DNA of 64,000 bases from the IMG/VR virus record IMGVR_UViG_3300010430_002753, positions 1-64,000 of that record. One strand, given 5' to 3'. The notes beneath the pieces are model-generated. The model was not told where the DNA came from. It ran no database searches and saw only the letters and a program-made list of their open reading frames with translations. Position 1 is the stretch's first letter; the number at the start of each line of letters is the position of its first letter. Shown here in pieces: positions 41,562-48,733 of the stretch. The stretch is from a virus. A program made the translations under genes and the position numbers.

Positions 41562-41758
41562 TTTCTTTTAGATAATGATCTATCATAACAAATATAATTT
41601 AACATCTAATTCTACTAGTTTAAATTAGACTTTATATTTACAAGAATCTACACAACTCTCTTATCAAGATATTGGCTACGCCAGTTTTTGGTCTATTATA
41701 TTAATTACTCTAGAAATAAATTAATACGATATTTTTCAAGATCATTATCTAAAAGAAA
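41562..41758 (-). other. 197-nt structured region closed by a perfect 20-bp inverted repeat
   Basis: Arms 41562-41581 and 41739-41758 are exact reverse complements (20 bp). Inside are hairpins TCTAATT/AATTAGA, TGGC/GCCA and TTAATT/AATTAA. No gene fits. It lies 1 base beyond the CCA of tRNA-Ala, so it may be a processed non-coding RNA or an RNase III substrate. Confidence 0.6.
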
Positions 41759-41759
41759 T

Positions 41760-41835
41760 TGGTGGAGCTGGTCGGACTTGAACCGACGGCCTTCTGCTTG
41801 CAAAGCAGACACTCTTCCAACTGAGTTACAACCCC
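41760..41835 (-). tRNA. tRNA-Ala (TGC)
   Basis: Acceptor GGGGTTG/CAGCTCC with the G3:U70 identity pair, anticodon loop TTTGCAA, A73, encoded CCA. 76 nt. Confidence 0.92.
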
Positions 41836-41843
41836 ATTTTAAT

Positions 41844-41984
41844 TTAATCATTTAAATTTTGTTTTAAATATTTACGTAAAGATTTTCTACCTTTTTTCTT
41901 AAACCAACGTTTATTCTTTGTATGACATTCATCTGGATGCGCTGGTCTTTTTCTTGAATATAATTTCTTTGTCGATTTCTTCAT
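41844..41984 (-). CDS. Very basic small protein
   Basis: 46 residues, about 40% Lys and Arg: KKSTKKLYSRKRPAHPDEC, then HTKNKRWFKKKGRKSLRKY. RBS AAGGTTATATT. Likely binds RNA or DNA, as small basic phage proteins and ribosomal-protein-like peptides do, but no family is recognised. Found between tRNAs. Confidence 0.68.
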   Translation of the reverse strand: MKKSTKKLYSRKRPAHPDECHTKNKRWFKKKGRKSLRKYLKQNLND

Positions 41985-41996
41985 AATATAACCTTC

Positions 41997-42185
41997 CTAT
42001 AAATCAAATTGTTTATAATATTTTTCGTCAGACATACTTATTAAATATCTAATTTCTTTATTTACTTGTTGCAATTTAATAATATATTCTGATTCTTTCT
42101 CCCAAAATGAATTTGAAAGGTGTTTTGTTTTAGAATCTTTTACAGACTGTTTAAGTGATTCTAACAATTCTTTTGTTCTTTTCAT
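41997..42185 (-). CDS. Small unknown protein
   Basis: 62 residues, helical, charged (KRTKELLESLKQSVKDS), with a conserved-looking FWEKESEYIIKL. Preceded by AAGGAAATTATTA. No family recognised. Confidence 0.58.
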   Translation of the reverse strand: MKRTKELLESLKQSVKDSKTKHLSNSFWEKESEYIIKLQQVNKEIRYLISMSDEKYYKQFDL

Positions 42186-42196
42186 TAATAATTTCC

Positions 42197-42733
42197 TTAT
42201 TTTTTATAACTAATTCTAAAGCTATAACATATTATGGAAGAATAATCAAAAAGACTATTTACGGCAGATCTGTTTAACATTTCATTAATCAATTTATGCC
42301 TTGATATTTTTTCTTTATCATATAAATGACTCCATAATAAACATACATTATTTATATGTATTAGACCCTCAACTCTTTCATCGTTGGAAGGGATTTTATC
42401 TAGTTCATATATTAGATTATTATTTTTGAAATACTTATTCAATAATACATTTACAACTACATGATACTCTTGATATCCACCACCTACTGTTATGTTAAGA
42501 AACATGCATTTATCTTTATTAGCTTTTAGTTGATTTATCATATCTAAAGTATCTAACACTTCATAAAGAACATATTGGTTACTTTCAATAATAGATAAAA
42601 ACTCTTTTTCTATATCTGAGATTTCAGCACTTAGTGTTGATTTATACTCTATTTCTTTTTGTATTCTCTGGTTTTCCATTATTGTAGATATATTAAAATT
42701 TCTGTTGAGTAAAAGTAATGGCATTGCAAACAT
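42197..42733 (-). CDS. Unknown protein
   Basis: 178 residues from ATG 42733 with an AATAGGAGCTTG site. Alpha-rich, acidic and basic patches, with FLSIIESNQYVLYEVLDTL and a C-terminal cysteine (SSIICYSF). No recognised domain. It lies between tRNA-Gly and the small 41997 gene. Confidence 0.6.
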   Translation of the reverse strand: MFAMPLLLLNRNFNISTIMENQRIQKEIEYKSTLSAEISDIEKEFLSIIESNQYVLYEVLDTLDMINQLKANKDKCMFLNITVGGGYQEYHVVVNVLLNKYFKNNNLIYELDKIPSNDERVEGLIHINNVCLLWSHLYDKEKISRHKLINEMLNRSAVNSLFDYSSIICYSFRISYKK

Positions 42734-42771
42734 TTCAAGCTCCTATTTTGGACAAATTGTCAATATGAAAA

Positions 42772-42847
42772 TGGAGCGAACAGAGGGACTCAAACCCTCA
42801 ACCAGTAGATTGGAAATCTACCGTTCTATCAATTGAACTATGCTCGC
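42772..42847 (-). tRNA. tRNA-Gly (TCC)
   Basis: Acceptor GCGAGCA/TGTTCGC (one G-U), anticodon loop TTTCCAA, U73, encoded CCA. 76 nt. Confidence 0.9.
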
Positions 42848-42861
42848 ATAAAATTTAAGAG

Positions 42862-42933
42862 TAGAAAGAATAAGACTTGAACTTATAATATTGGTTCTTC
42901 AAACCAAGGTGTTACCAATTACACTATCTCTCC
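42862..42933 (-). tRNA. tRNA-Phe (GAA)
   Basis: Acceptor GGAGAGA/TCTTTCT (two G-U pairs), anticodon loop TTGAAGA, A73, followed by CTC: CCA not encoded. 72 nt, compact. Confidence 0.82.
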
Positions 42934-42945
42934 AAATGTTTATTA

Positions 42946-43251
42946 TTATAAATAATCTCTTAAATCTATTCCACTACATAAATTATAATAATGATAAATT
43001 TGTTCACCTACGGATTTATAAAGTCTATAATCTTGTTCTTGTGAATGATCAGTTAATTCTAATGTTCTATTGTTATGAGCTTTATTATCAAATATTTTAG
43101 CAAATTCTTTTAAAGTATCATTATTTAATTCAATATTTTGATTATTATTAATAACTTCAATTGCTTTTTTAATACCTTCAATAATTCCCTTTTGTCTATA
43201 CTCTTCATATTTATCAAGATACTCGCATCTTTGACTAAATGTAACGTCCAT
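42946..43251 (-). CDS. Unknown protein
   Basis: 101 residues. Helical, beginning DVTFSQRCEYLDKYEEYRQ, with an IEVINNNQNIELN middle and an aromatic end YHYYNLCSGIDLRDYL. RBS GGAGGTTTT. Located between tRNA-Phe and tRNA-Tyr. No family recognised. Confidence 0.58.
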   Translation of the reverse strand: MDVTFSQRCEYLDKYEEYRQKGIIEGIKKAIEVINNNQNIELNNDTLKEFAKIFDNKAHNNRTLELTDHSQEQDYRLYKSVGEQIYHYYNLCSGIDLRDYL

Positions 43252-43259
43252 AAAACCTC

Positions 43260-43420
43260 CATTAGTTAAAAAATGTCTCCAACATTTGGACTGTTTACCA
43301 CTCTTATGGTTATCTATACGCAGAGTATATAGAAGAGTTTGTTCTTATAAGATTAATCAAATTTAAGGAATTTAAACCTATTGCTTGATTAAACAGAGTA
43401 TCAATATTGATATTTTAAAT
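43260..43420 (-). other. Non-coding gap with hairpins
   Basis: About 160 bases with no plausible gene. Pairings: AATGT/ACATT, TATAC/GTATA, CTCTT/AAGAG and ATCAA/TTGAT. It lies between tRNA-Tyr and the 42946 gene, so is part of the tRNA transcript. May be a degenerate tRNA or a small RNA; not recognised. Confidence 0.35.
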
Positions 43421-43422
43421 TT

Positions 43423-43508
43423 TGGTGGCACCACTAGGAATCGAACCTAGAAACCTCTCGGTTACGGATTTACAATCCGCTGAGTTCACCATACTACTCA
43501 ATGATGCC
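43423..43508 (-). tRNA. tRNA-Tyr (GTA)
   Basis: Class II: acceptor GGCATCA/TGGTGCC, anticodon loop TTGTAAA, A73, encoded CCA. 86 nt as expected for bacterial tRNA-Tyr. Confidence 0.9.
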
Positions 43509-43515
43509 GTTAAAA

Positions 43516-43605
43516 TGGTGGGAAGTTGTGGAATCTAACCACAATACCTAAATAGGAGCGGGTGCACATTATCGCTTGAGATAACAATATACTCAATACC
43601 TTCCC
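43516..43605 (-). tRNA. Atypical class II tRNA-like gene, anticodon unclear
   Basis: 90 nt. Acceptor GGGAAGG/ACTTCCC (7:66 G-A mismatch), D stem TTGAG/CTCAA, variable arm CCTA/TAGG, T stem TGTGG/CCACA with an unusual loop TTAGATT, A73 and an encoded CCA. No well-formed anticodon stem can be drawn; between D and variable arms lies GCGATAATGTGCACCCGC. Degenerate or specialised tRNA; identity not assigned. Confidence 0.55.
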
Positions 43606-43610
43606 AAAAA

Positions 43611-43689
43611 TGGCCAGGCGTATGGGATTTGAACCCATGATCTCTACCGTGACAGGGTAGCGTCATAAACCAAACTAGACTAACGCCCG
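43611..43689 (-). tRNA. tRNA-Asp (GTC)
   Basis: Acceptor CGGGCGT/ACGCCTG, anticodon loop CTGTCAC, G73, encoded CCA. C1-G72 is unusual for Asp but pairs. Confidence 0.86.
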
Positions 43690-43721
43690 ATTAAAATCAT
43701 TTAATAAAAAATTAATAAAAA

Positions 43722-43800
43722 TGGTTGGGTAGCTCAGATTTGAACTGAGGATTTGTTGGTCCCAAACCAACCGTCATAGACCTAACTAGACCACTACCCA
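43722..43800 (-). tRNA. tRNA-Pro (TGG)
   Basis: Acceptor TGGGTAG/CTACCCA, anticodon loop TTTGGGA, A73, encoded CCA. 79 nt. Confidence 0.9.
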
Positions 43801-43819
43801 ATAAAAATTTAATATAAAG

Positions 43820-43892
43820 CAGACCATAAAGGACTTGAACCCTTATCTCAGGATTTGGAATCCCACATTCTAGCCAATTGAACTAATGATCT
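43820..43892 (-). tRNA. tRNA-Trp (CCA)
   Basis: Acceptor AGATCAT/ATGGTCT, anticodon loop TTCCAAA, G73, followed by CTT: CCA not encoded. Confidence 0.86.
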
Positions 43893-43899
43893 ATAAAAA

Positions 43900-43984
43900 T
43901 GGTGATCCCAGTTGGACTCGAACCAACGCTGTCAAAGACTCCTGCTTAAAAGGCAGGTGCGTTACCAACTACGCGTATAGGATC
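43900..43984 (-). tRNA. tRNA with UUU anticodon and a class II-like variable arm
   Basis: 85 nt. Acceptor GATCCTA/TGGGATC, D stem of 3 bp, anticodon stem CCTGC/GCAGG with loop CTTTTAA (anticodon TTT, Lys), variable arm GTC/GAC with TTT loop, A73, encoded CCA. Lys tRNAs normally have a 5-base variable loop, so the body resembles Leu/Ser tRNAs. Charged amino acid uncertain. Confidence 0.75.
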
Positions 43985-43986
43985 AT

Positions 43987-44030
43987 TTATTTAAATTAAT
44001 TTATAAATTAAAATAAATTAATTTAAATAA
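43987..44030 (-). repeat. Perfect 18-bp inverted repeat
   Basis: TTATTTAAATTAATTTAT (43987-44004) pairs exactly with 44013-44030, 8-base loop. A near copy occurs at 44945-44988. It separates the large structured region from the UUU tRNA; possible processing hairpin. Confidence 0.7.
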
Positions 44031-44510
44031 AGATCTCAGGTTTAAGGATTTTCGACCCAGAGATCTGAGTATCTCCATGCTATTAGATTGATCAATCTGA
44101 TAAGTTCTTATAGTGTGTTTTACAGCAGAACTTATTAATGTTCTTAAATTTGCAATGCTATTTCATTAATAGAGTTTGTTACGTTTCTATTAATAGGCAT
44201 ATATTTTCTATTGCTAATTCCTGAAACTGTTCACACAATAACCTGACCAATAGAATCAATGTTTGCGTCAATCCAACTCAAAGTAACAATACTGAGTTAG
44301 TTATCTCATTGCCTCGCCTTTCCGAGTTAAAAATTGTAACTGGCACGAAAGAATGCTTTAATCTATATTAAGCTATCAATTAAATTATTTGAATAAACAA
44401 ACTTTTCAATTTTGTGGGATTAGATAATCACCCATATCTTTCTTCGTGAGAGTTATTTCTTTCGAGTCAGCCAACTAGAACTAGTCTAGGATGAGCTTCG
44501 ATACTTTTTA
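44031..44510 (-). ncRNA. Candidate large structured RNA (ROOL/GOLLD-like context)
   Basis: About 480 nt without a gene and visibly richer in G+C than its surroundings, inside the tRNA operon. Many long hairpins: AGATCTC/GAGATCT (44031-44037, 44060-44066), ATAAGTTCT/AGAACTTAT (44100-44108, 44127-44135), ATTAATAGA/TCTATTAAT (44165-44173, 44186-44194), AACTCA/TGAGTT (44275-44280, 44293-44298), and an AGATTGATCAATCT palindrome at 44085-44098. Phage ROOL and GOLLD RNAs are also large and lie next to tRNAs; membership here is inference from position and size only. Confidence 0.5.
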
Positions 44511-44518
44511 AATAAAAA

Positions 44519-44597
44519 TGGAATCGCAGATGGGAATCGAACCCACAAACTTTACCGTGAAAGGGTAATGACTCTAACCTAATTCGTCTACTGCGAC
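44519..44597 (-). tRNA. tRNA-Glu (TTC)
   Basis: Acceptor GTCGCAG/CTGCGAT (1:72 G-U), anticodon loop CTTTCAC, U73, encoded CCA. 79 nt. Confidence 0.88.
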
Positions 44598-44600
44598 ATA

Positions 44601-44681
44601 AAAATATTTCAATATTAATATCTAATAAAACATTTATAGTTGTATTAGCATTTATAATTATCTTCCATATTGAAATATTTT
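44601..44681 (-). repeat. 15-bp inverted repeat between tRNAs
   Basis: AAAATATTTCAATAT (44601-44615) pairs exactly with 44667-44681, enclosing 51 bases, between tRNA-Met and tRNA-Glu. Possible RNase III-type processing site or small structured RNA. Confidence 0.6.
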
Positions 44682-44685
44682 AAAA

Positions 44686-44760
44686 TGGTAGCGGAGATGG
44701 AATTCGAATCCATATATCACGGGATATGAACCCGTTGAGTTGCCAGTACTCTACTCCGCT
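44686..44760 (-). tRNA. tRNA-Met (CAT), probable initiator type
   Basis: Anticodon stem ACGGG/CCCGT with the three G:C pairs of initiator tRNA, anticodon loop TTCATAT, acceptor AGCGGAG/CTCCGCT, A73, encoded CCA. The 1:72 pair is A-U (weak), whereas E. coli initiators are mismatched. Initiator identity is likely but not certain. Confidence 0.8.
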
Positions 44761-44766
44761 ATAAAA

Positions 44767-44842
44767 TGGCTAACCAGGTGGGACTTGGACCCACATACTT
44801 TCGATTAACAGTCGAACGCTAAACCAATTTAGCTACTGGTCA
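44767..44842 (-). tRNA. tRNA-Asn (GTT)
   Basis: Acceptor TGACCAG/CTGGTTA, anticodon loop CTGTTAA, G73, encoded CCA. The T-loop reads TCCAAGT, with C in place of the usual U55. Confidence 0.87.
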
Positions 44843-44848
44843 ATAAAA

Positions 44849-44934
44849 TGGTATTCCCAATAGGACTTGAACCTATACACCATAAAGATACAAGATCTTA
44901 AATCTTGTGTGCCTACCAATTACACCATGGGAAC
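44849..44934 (-). tRNA. tRNA-Leu (TAA)
   Basis: Class II: acceptor GTTCCCA/TGGGAAT (1:72 G-U), anticodon loop TTTAAGA, long variable arm, A73, encoded CCA. 86 nt. Confidence 0.9.
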
Positions 44935-44944
44935 ATAAAAATAT

Positions 44945-44988
44945 TTATTTAAATTAATCTACAAATTAAAATAAATTAATTTGAATAA
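44945..44988 (-). repeat. Near copy of the 43987 inverted repeat
   Basis: TTATTTAAATTAAT (44945-44958) pairs with ATTAATTTGAATAA (44975-44988), one G-U. Same sequence type and spacing as 43987-44030. Between tRNA-Thr and tRNA-Leu. Confidence 0.65.
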
Positions 44989-44990
44989 AA

Positions 44991-45067
44991 TGGAGCCAAA
45001 TCTCGGACTCAAACCGAGGACCCGATGCTTACAAGGCAACTGCTCTAATCAACTGAGCTAATTTGGC
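44991..45067 (-). tRNA. tRNA-Thr (TGT)
   Basis: Acceptor GCCAAAT/ATTTGGC, anticodon loop CTTGTAA, U73, encoded CCA. One T-T mismatch in the anticodon stem (28:42). Confidence 0.87.
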
Positions 45068-45082
45068 ATTAAATATATTATT

Positions 45083-45160
45083 TGCGGTAGGTAGGATTCG
45101 AACCTACGATACTTTCATTTGTATGAATGTGTTTTCCTTTTACACTATCTATAGTTCCGC
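45083..45160 (-). pseudogene. Decayed tRNA-like gene
   Basis: A perfect T arm (GTAGG-TTCGAAT-CCTAC) and D arm (GTGT/ACAC) remain. The 5' acceptor reads GCGG-AACTA-TAG against CTACCGC: removing the five inserted bases restores a perfect 7-bp stem. The anticodon arm TTCAT-ACAA-ATGAA has a 4-base loop, so no proper anticodon. The TAC in this stretch could be the remnant of a tRNA-Val. CCA is not encoded. Confidence 0.6.
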
Positions 45161-45171
45161 AAATAAAAAAG

Positions 45172-45242
45172 TTAGTCTGTGTAGAATCGAACTACAACTA
45201 TTAGGACCAAAACCTAATGCACTACCATTATGCAACAGACCA
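45172..45242 (-). tRNA. tRNA-Gln (TTG)
   Basis: Acceptor TGGTCTG/CAGACTA, anticodon loop TTTTGGT, A73, then CTT: CCA not encoded. First tRNA of the operon. 71 nt. Confidence 0.88.
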
Positions 45243-45263
45243 TCAAAAAATATAAAGCAATAG

Positions 45264-45321
45264 GAATTATTCACATGTTTCTATGACTTTGAACTGCGTC
45301 AAATGATTTTTTCAATAATTC
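45264..45321 (-). other. Leader hairpin of the tRNA operon
   Basis: GAATTATT/AATAATTC (45264-45271 with 45314-45321) encloses TTTGA/TCAAA (45288-45292 with 45299-45303). The transcript contains GTTCAAA, like a T-loop, so a decayed tRNA is possible. The 45243-45395 stretch otherwise holds no gene. Confidence 0.45.
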
Positions 45322-45395
45322 TAAACCAATATTTTTACTATTACTATAATTTATTTTAAATTATTCACAAATATTACACATCTATGCTTTTGTTT

Positions 45396-45466
45396 AAGAT
45401 CTAATTTTTAATTTCTTAGTCATTATAATTTGATTAAAGATTCTGTTAACTAAAAAATTATTTTTT
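45396..45466 (-). repeat. 71-bp direct repeat, copy 1 (contains tRNA promoter)
   Basis: Copy 1 (45396-45466) and copy 2 (45748-45818) are 71 bases with two differences, one of them in the -35 box (TTAACA versus TTGACA). Duplicated promoter segment flanking the 46-residue gene. Confidence 0.85.
45422..45449 (-). promoter_or_regulatory. Promoter of the tRNA operon
   Basis: Minus strand TTAACA (45449-45444), a 16-bp spacer and TATAAT (45427-45422). It transcribes the tRNAs from Gln downward. A G-to-A change in the -35 compared with copy 2 probably weakens it. Confidence 0.8.
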
Positions 45467-45473
45467 TTTTACA

Positions 45474-45503
45474 ATAAAAAAAGGAGGTTTTTTCAACCTC
45501 CTT
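45474..45503 (-). terminator. Rho-independent terminator
   Basis: Stem AAGGAGGTT/AACCTCCTT (45481-45489 with 45495-45503), then a T-rich run on the minus strand. It ends the 45536 gene just before the tRNA promoter. Confidence 0.87.
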
Positions 45504-45535
45504 ATATATAATTTTGTTTATTAATTTTTATATTT

Positions 45536-45676
45536 TTAGAGGTATTTAAATATATCATGATCAAATTTGGCAGGTGTATTTACACAATTAGATTCACTAG
45601 TATATAATGATTGATAACTTGTTCTACCAACTAATTCTTTGAGTGTAAGTCCTATTAAATTTTGCCAAACGTTCAT
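45536..45676 (-). CDS. Small unknown protein
   Basis: 46 residues from ATG 45676; the longer open frame upstream runs through the promoter duplicate. NVWQNLIGLTLKELVGRTSY reads as an amphipathic helix, and the C-terminus is acidic. A single gene flanked by a promoter (45774-45801) and a terminator, so likely expressed on its own. No family. Confidence 0.6.
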   Translation of the reverse strand: MNVWQNLIGLTLKELVGRTSYQSLYTSESNCVNTPAKFDHDIFKYL

Positions 45677-45747
45677 GATTTTTATTTCCTTTATTTTTTT
45701 CATTCTAATATAAATATATGAAAAAAATATTTTTATACATTTTTTTA

Positions 45748-45818
45748 AAGATCTAATTTTTAATTTCTTAATCATTATAATTTGATTAAAGATTCTGTCA
45801 ACTAAAAAATTATTTTTT
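45748..45818 (-). repeat. 71-bp direct repeat, copy 2
   Basis: Second copy of the 45396-45466 segment, 352 bases away, with two differences. It includes the end of the upstream repeat gene's flank. Confidence 0.85.
45774..45801 (-). promoter_or_regulatory. Consensus sigma-70 promoter
   Basis: Minus strand TTGACA (45801-45796), a 16-bp spacer and TATAAT (45779-45774). Drives the 46-residue gene. Confidence 0.88.
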
Positions 45819-46172
45819 ATTTAATAATTTTAAATTTCTATTAATATTTCTAAATTTAATAACTTCTGGGCGTTTATAGAACTCTTCTTTTGAATAACTT
45901 TTACCATTGATATAATAATATGCATGTTCTATTTCTCCAGATCTATTATACCAAATCATTGCTGGTCCATTTAATCGGTGTCGTTTTCTATTTATACAAT
46001 ATTGCATAGCTTCTATTTTGCCAGATTTATAATATTTAATCTCTGCGGGACCATATAAATTGTGAATATAATCATTTTTGTTATAATACATATCATGCAT
46101 AATTTTAGTATCTTTATCATCATAATATACAATTCTTCTGTAATTACCATTTTCTAATTCAATTCTTTTCAT
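45810..46172 (-). CDS. HRxDGPA-repeat protein with RNLKLLNKK tail
   Basis: 120 residues. KRIELENGNYRRI module, repeats NLYGPAEIKYYKSGKI and HRLNGPAMIWYNRSGEI, YSKEEFYKRPEVIKF and NINRNLKLLNKK. Last in its unit, directly followed by the promoter cassette. RBS AAGGTTTAATTT. Confidence 0.86.
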   Translation of the reverse strand: MKRIELENGNYRRIVYYDDKDTKIMHDMYYNKNDYIHNLYGPAEIKYYKSGKIEAMQYCINRKRHRLNGPAMIWYNRSGEIEHAYYYINGKSYSKEEFYKRPEVIKFRNINRNLKLLNKK

Positions 46173-46199
46173 AAATTAAACCTTATTGAAGTTAATATT

Positions 46200-46709
46200 T
46201 TATTTTTTATTGATAAGTTTAATTCTATTTTCCATATAATCACAAAATTCAGCAAATCTACTATTAGGTGTAATATAACCATTAAAATCGTGTTGTAATA
46301 CTCCTAATTCAATAAATGCTACTATAAAATGATTAATATTTTTTGTTGAATCTCCATAAATATGATAACTTAATTCTTCGATTTTTGCGCCACCATTGTC
46401 AGAAATATATTCAATTATTCTTTTATAAAATGTTTCTTTTCTTCCACTATTAAATATTGGAGTATTAAACATAAATTTATTTTCATATTTAAATGGTGTT
46501 TGACTATTTATATTAATTTTTTTATTAAAAAATGATGTTAATTCATCTTTATCATAACCAATTTGTTTAAATTTATTTTCAATACAATTAAAGTTATTTG
46601 TTAAAGCATTAATTGCATTTTTTGCAGTTAATCCTAAATTTTTTTGTAAAAAAATTCTAGCTTTTGCAGGTTCAATCCAATTTCCAAAATCAATTTTTTT
46701 ATTTCTCAT
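46200..46709 (-). CDS. Unknown protein, possible winged-helix C-terminus
   Basis: 169 residues from ATG 46709 with a TGGAGTTGATT site. The frame extends to 46772 but into the promoter. A helical body and a C-terminal YISDNGGAKIEELSYHIYG that looks like a winged-helix DNA-binding region. It ends NRIKLINKK, reminiscent of the RNLKLLNK tail. First gene behind the promoter at 46744-46772. Confidence 0.6.
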   Translation of the reverse strand: MRNKKIDFGNWIEPAKARIFLQKNLGLTAKNAINALTNNFNCIENKFKQIGYDKDELTSFFNKKININSQTPFKYENKFMFNTPIFNSGRKETFYKRIIEYISDNGGAKIEELSYHIYGDSTKNINHFIVAFIELGVLQHDFNGYITPNSRFAEFCDYMENRIKLINKK

Positions 46710-46743
46710 AATCAACTCCAATATATTTTTTATTATTAAATAC

Positions 46744-46772
46744 AATATAACAAATACTAATAAATATGTCAA
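46744..46772 (-). promoter_or_regulatory. Sigma-70-like promoter
   Basis: Minus strand TTGACA (46772-46767), a 17-bp spacer and TATATT (46749-46744). Confidence 0.86.
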
Positions 46773-46784
46773 CTAAAAAATTAT

Positions 46785-47015
46785 TTATTTTTTAAATTTA
46801 ATAAAAAACATTATAAAAGCAATTATGAACACAATAGCAGTTATTAATAATGTTGATATTATTGGAATAAACGTAATAAATATATCTATATTATTCACAA
46901 CATTTAATAGTTTTAAAAAATATATAAGTATAGAACAGCATACTCCGAACATATTAAATTGAAATATTGTTTTTAACGTTACTTGACCCCATAAACTTTT
47001 TAAAAATTCTATCAT
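46785..47015 (-). CDS. Small membrane protein
   Basis: 76 residues with two predicted transmembrane helices (about 17-37 and 44-72). Located between GroEL's terminator and the next promoter. No family recognised. Confidence 0.6.
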   Translation of the reverse strand: MIEFLKSLWGQVTLKTIFQFNMFGVCCSILIYFLKLLNVVNNIDIFITFIPIISTLLITAIVFIIAFIMFFIKFKK

Positions 47016-47036
47016 TATAACCTCTTTATAATTAAT

Positions 47037-47068
47037 TAAAAATACCCTATTACTATTGTAATAGGGTA
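47037..47068 (-). terminator. Rho-independent terminator
   Basis: 11-bp stem TACCCTATTAC/GTAATAGGGTA (47043-47053 with 47058-47068), 4-base loop, then a T run on the minus strand. It follows GroEL. Confidence 0.9.
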
Positions 47069-47081
47069 AAATTATATTTAT

Positions 47082-48710
<1,629 letters not shown>

Positions 48711-48733
48711 TTATACCTCTTTATTTATTTATT

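Noticed and set aside
41562-41758. A group I intron or mobile element at the 20-bp inverted repeat
   Set aside because: No flanking exon, no nuclease gene inside, and no target duplication found.
42891-43100. Plus-strand open frame opposite the 42946 gene
   Set aside because: Antisense shadow of a minus-strand gene and tRNA-Phe; no ribosome-binding site.
45063-45263. Plus-strand open frame across tRNA genes
   Set aside because: It is the complement of the tRNA cluster; the peptide (with IRTYDTFI-like strings) is typical of translated tRNAs.
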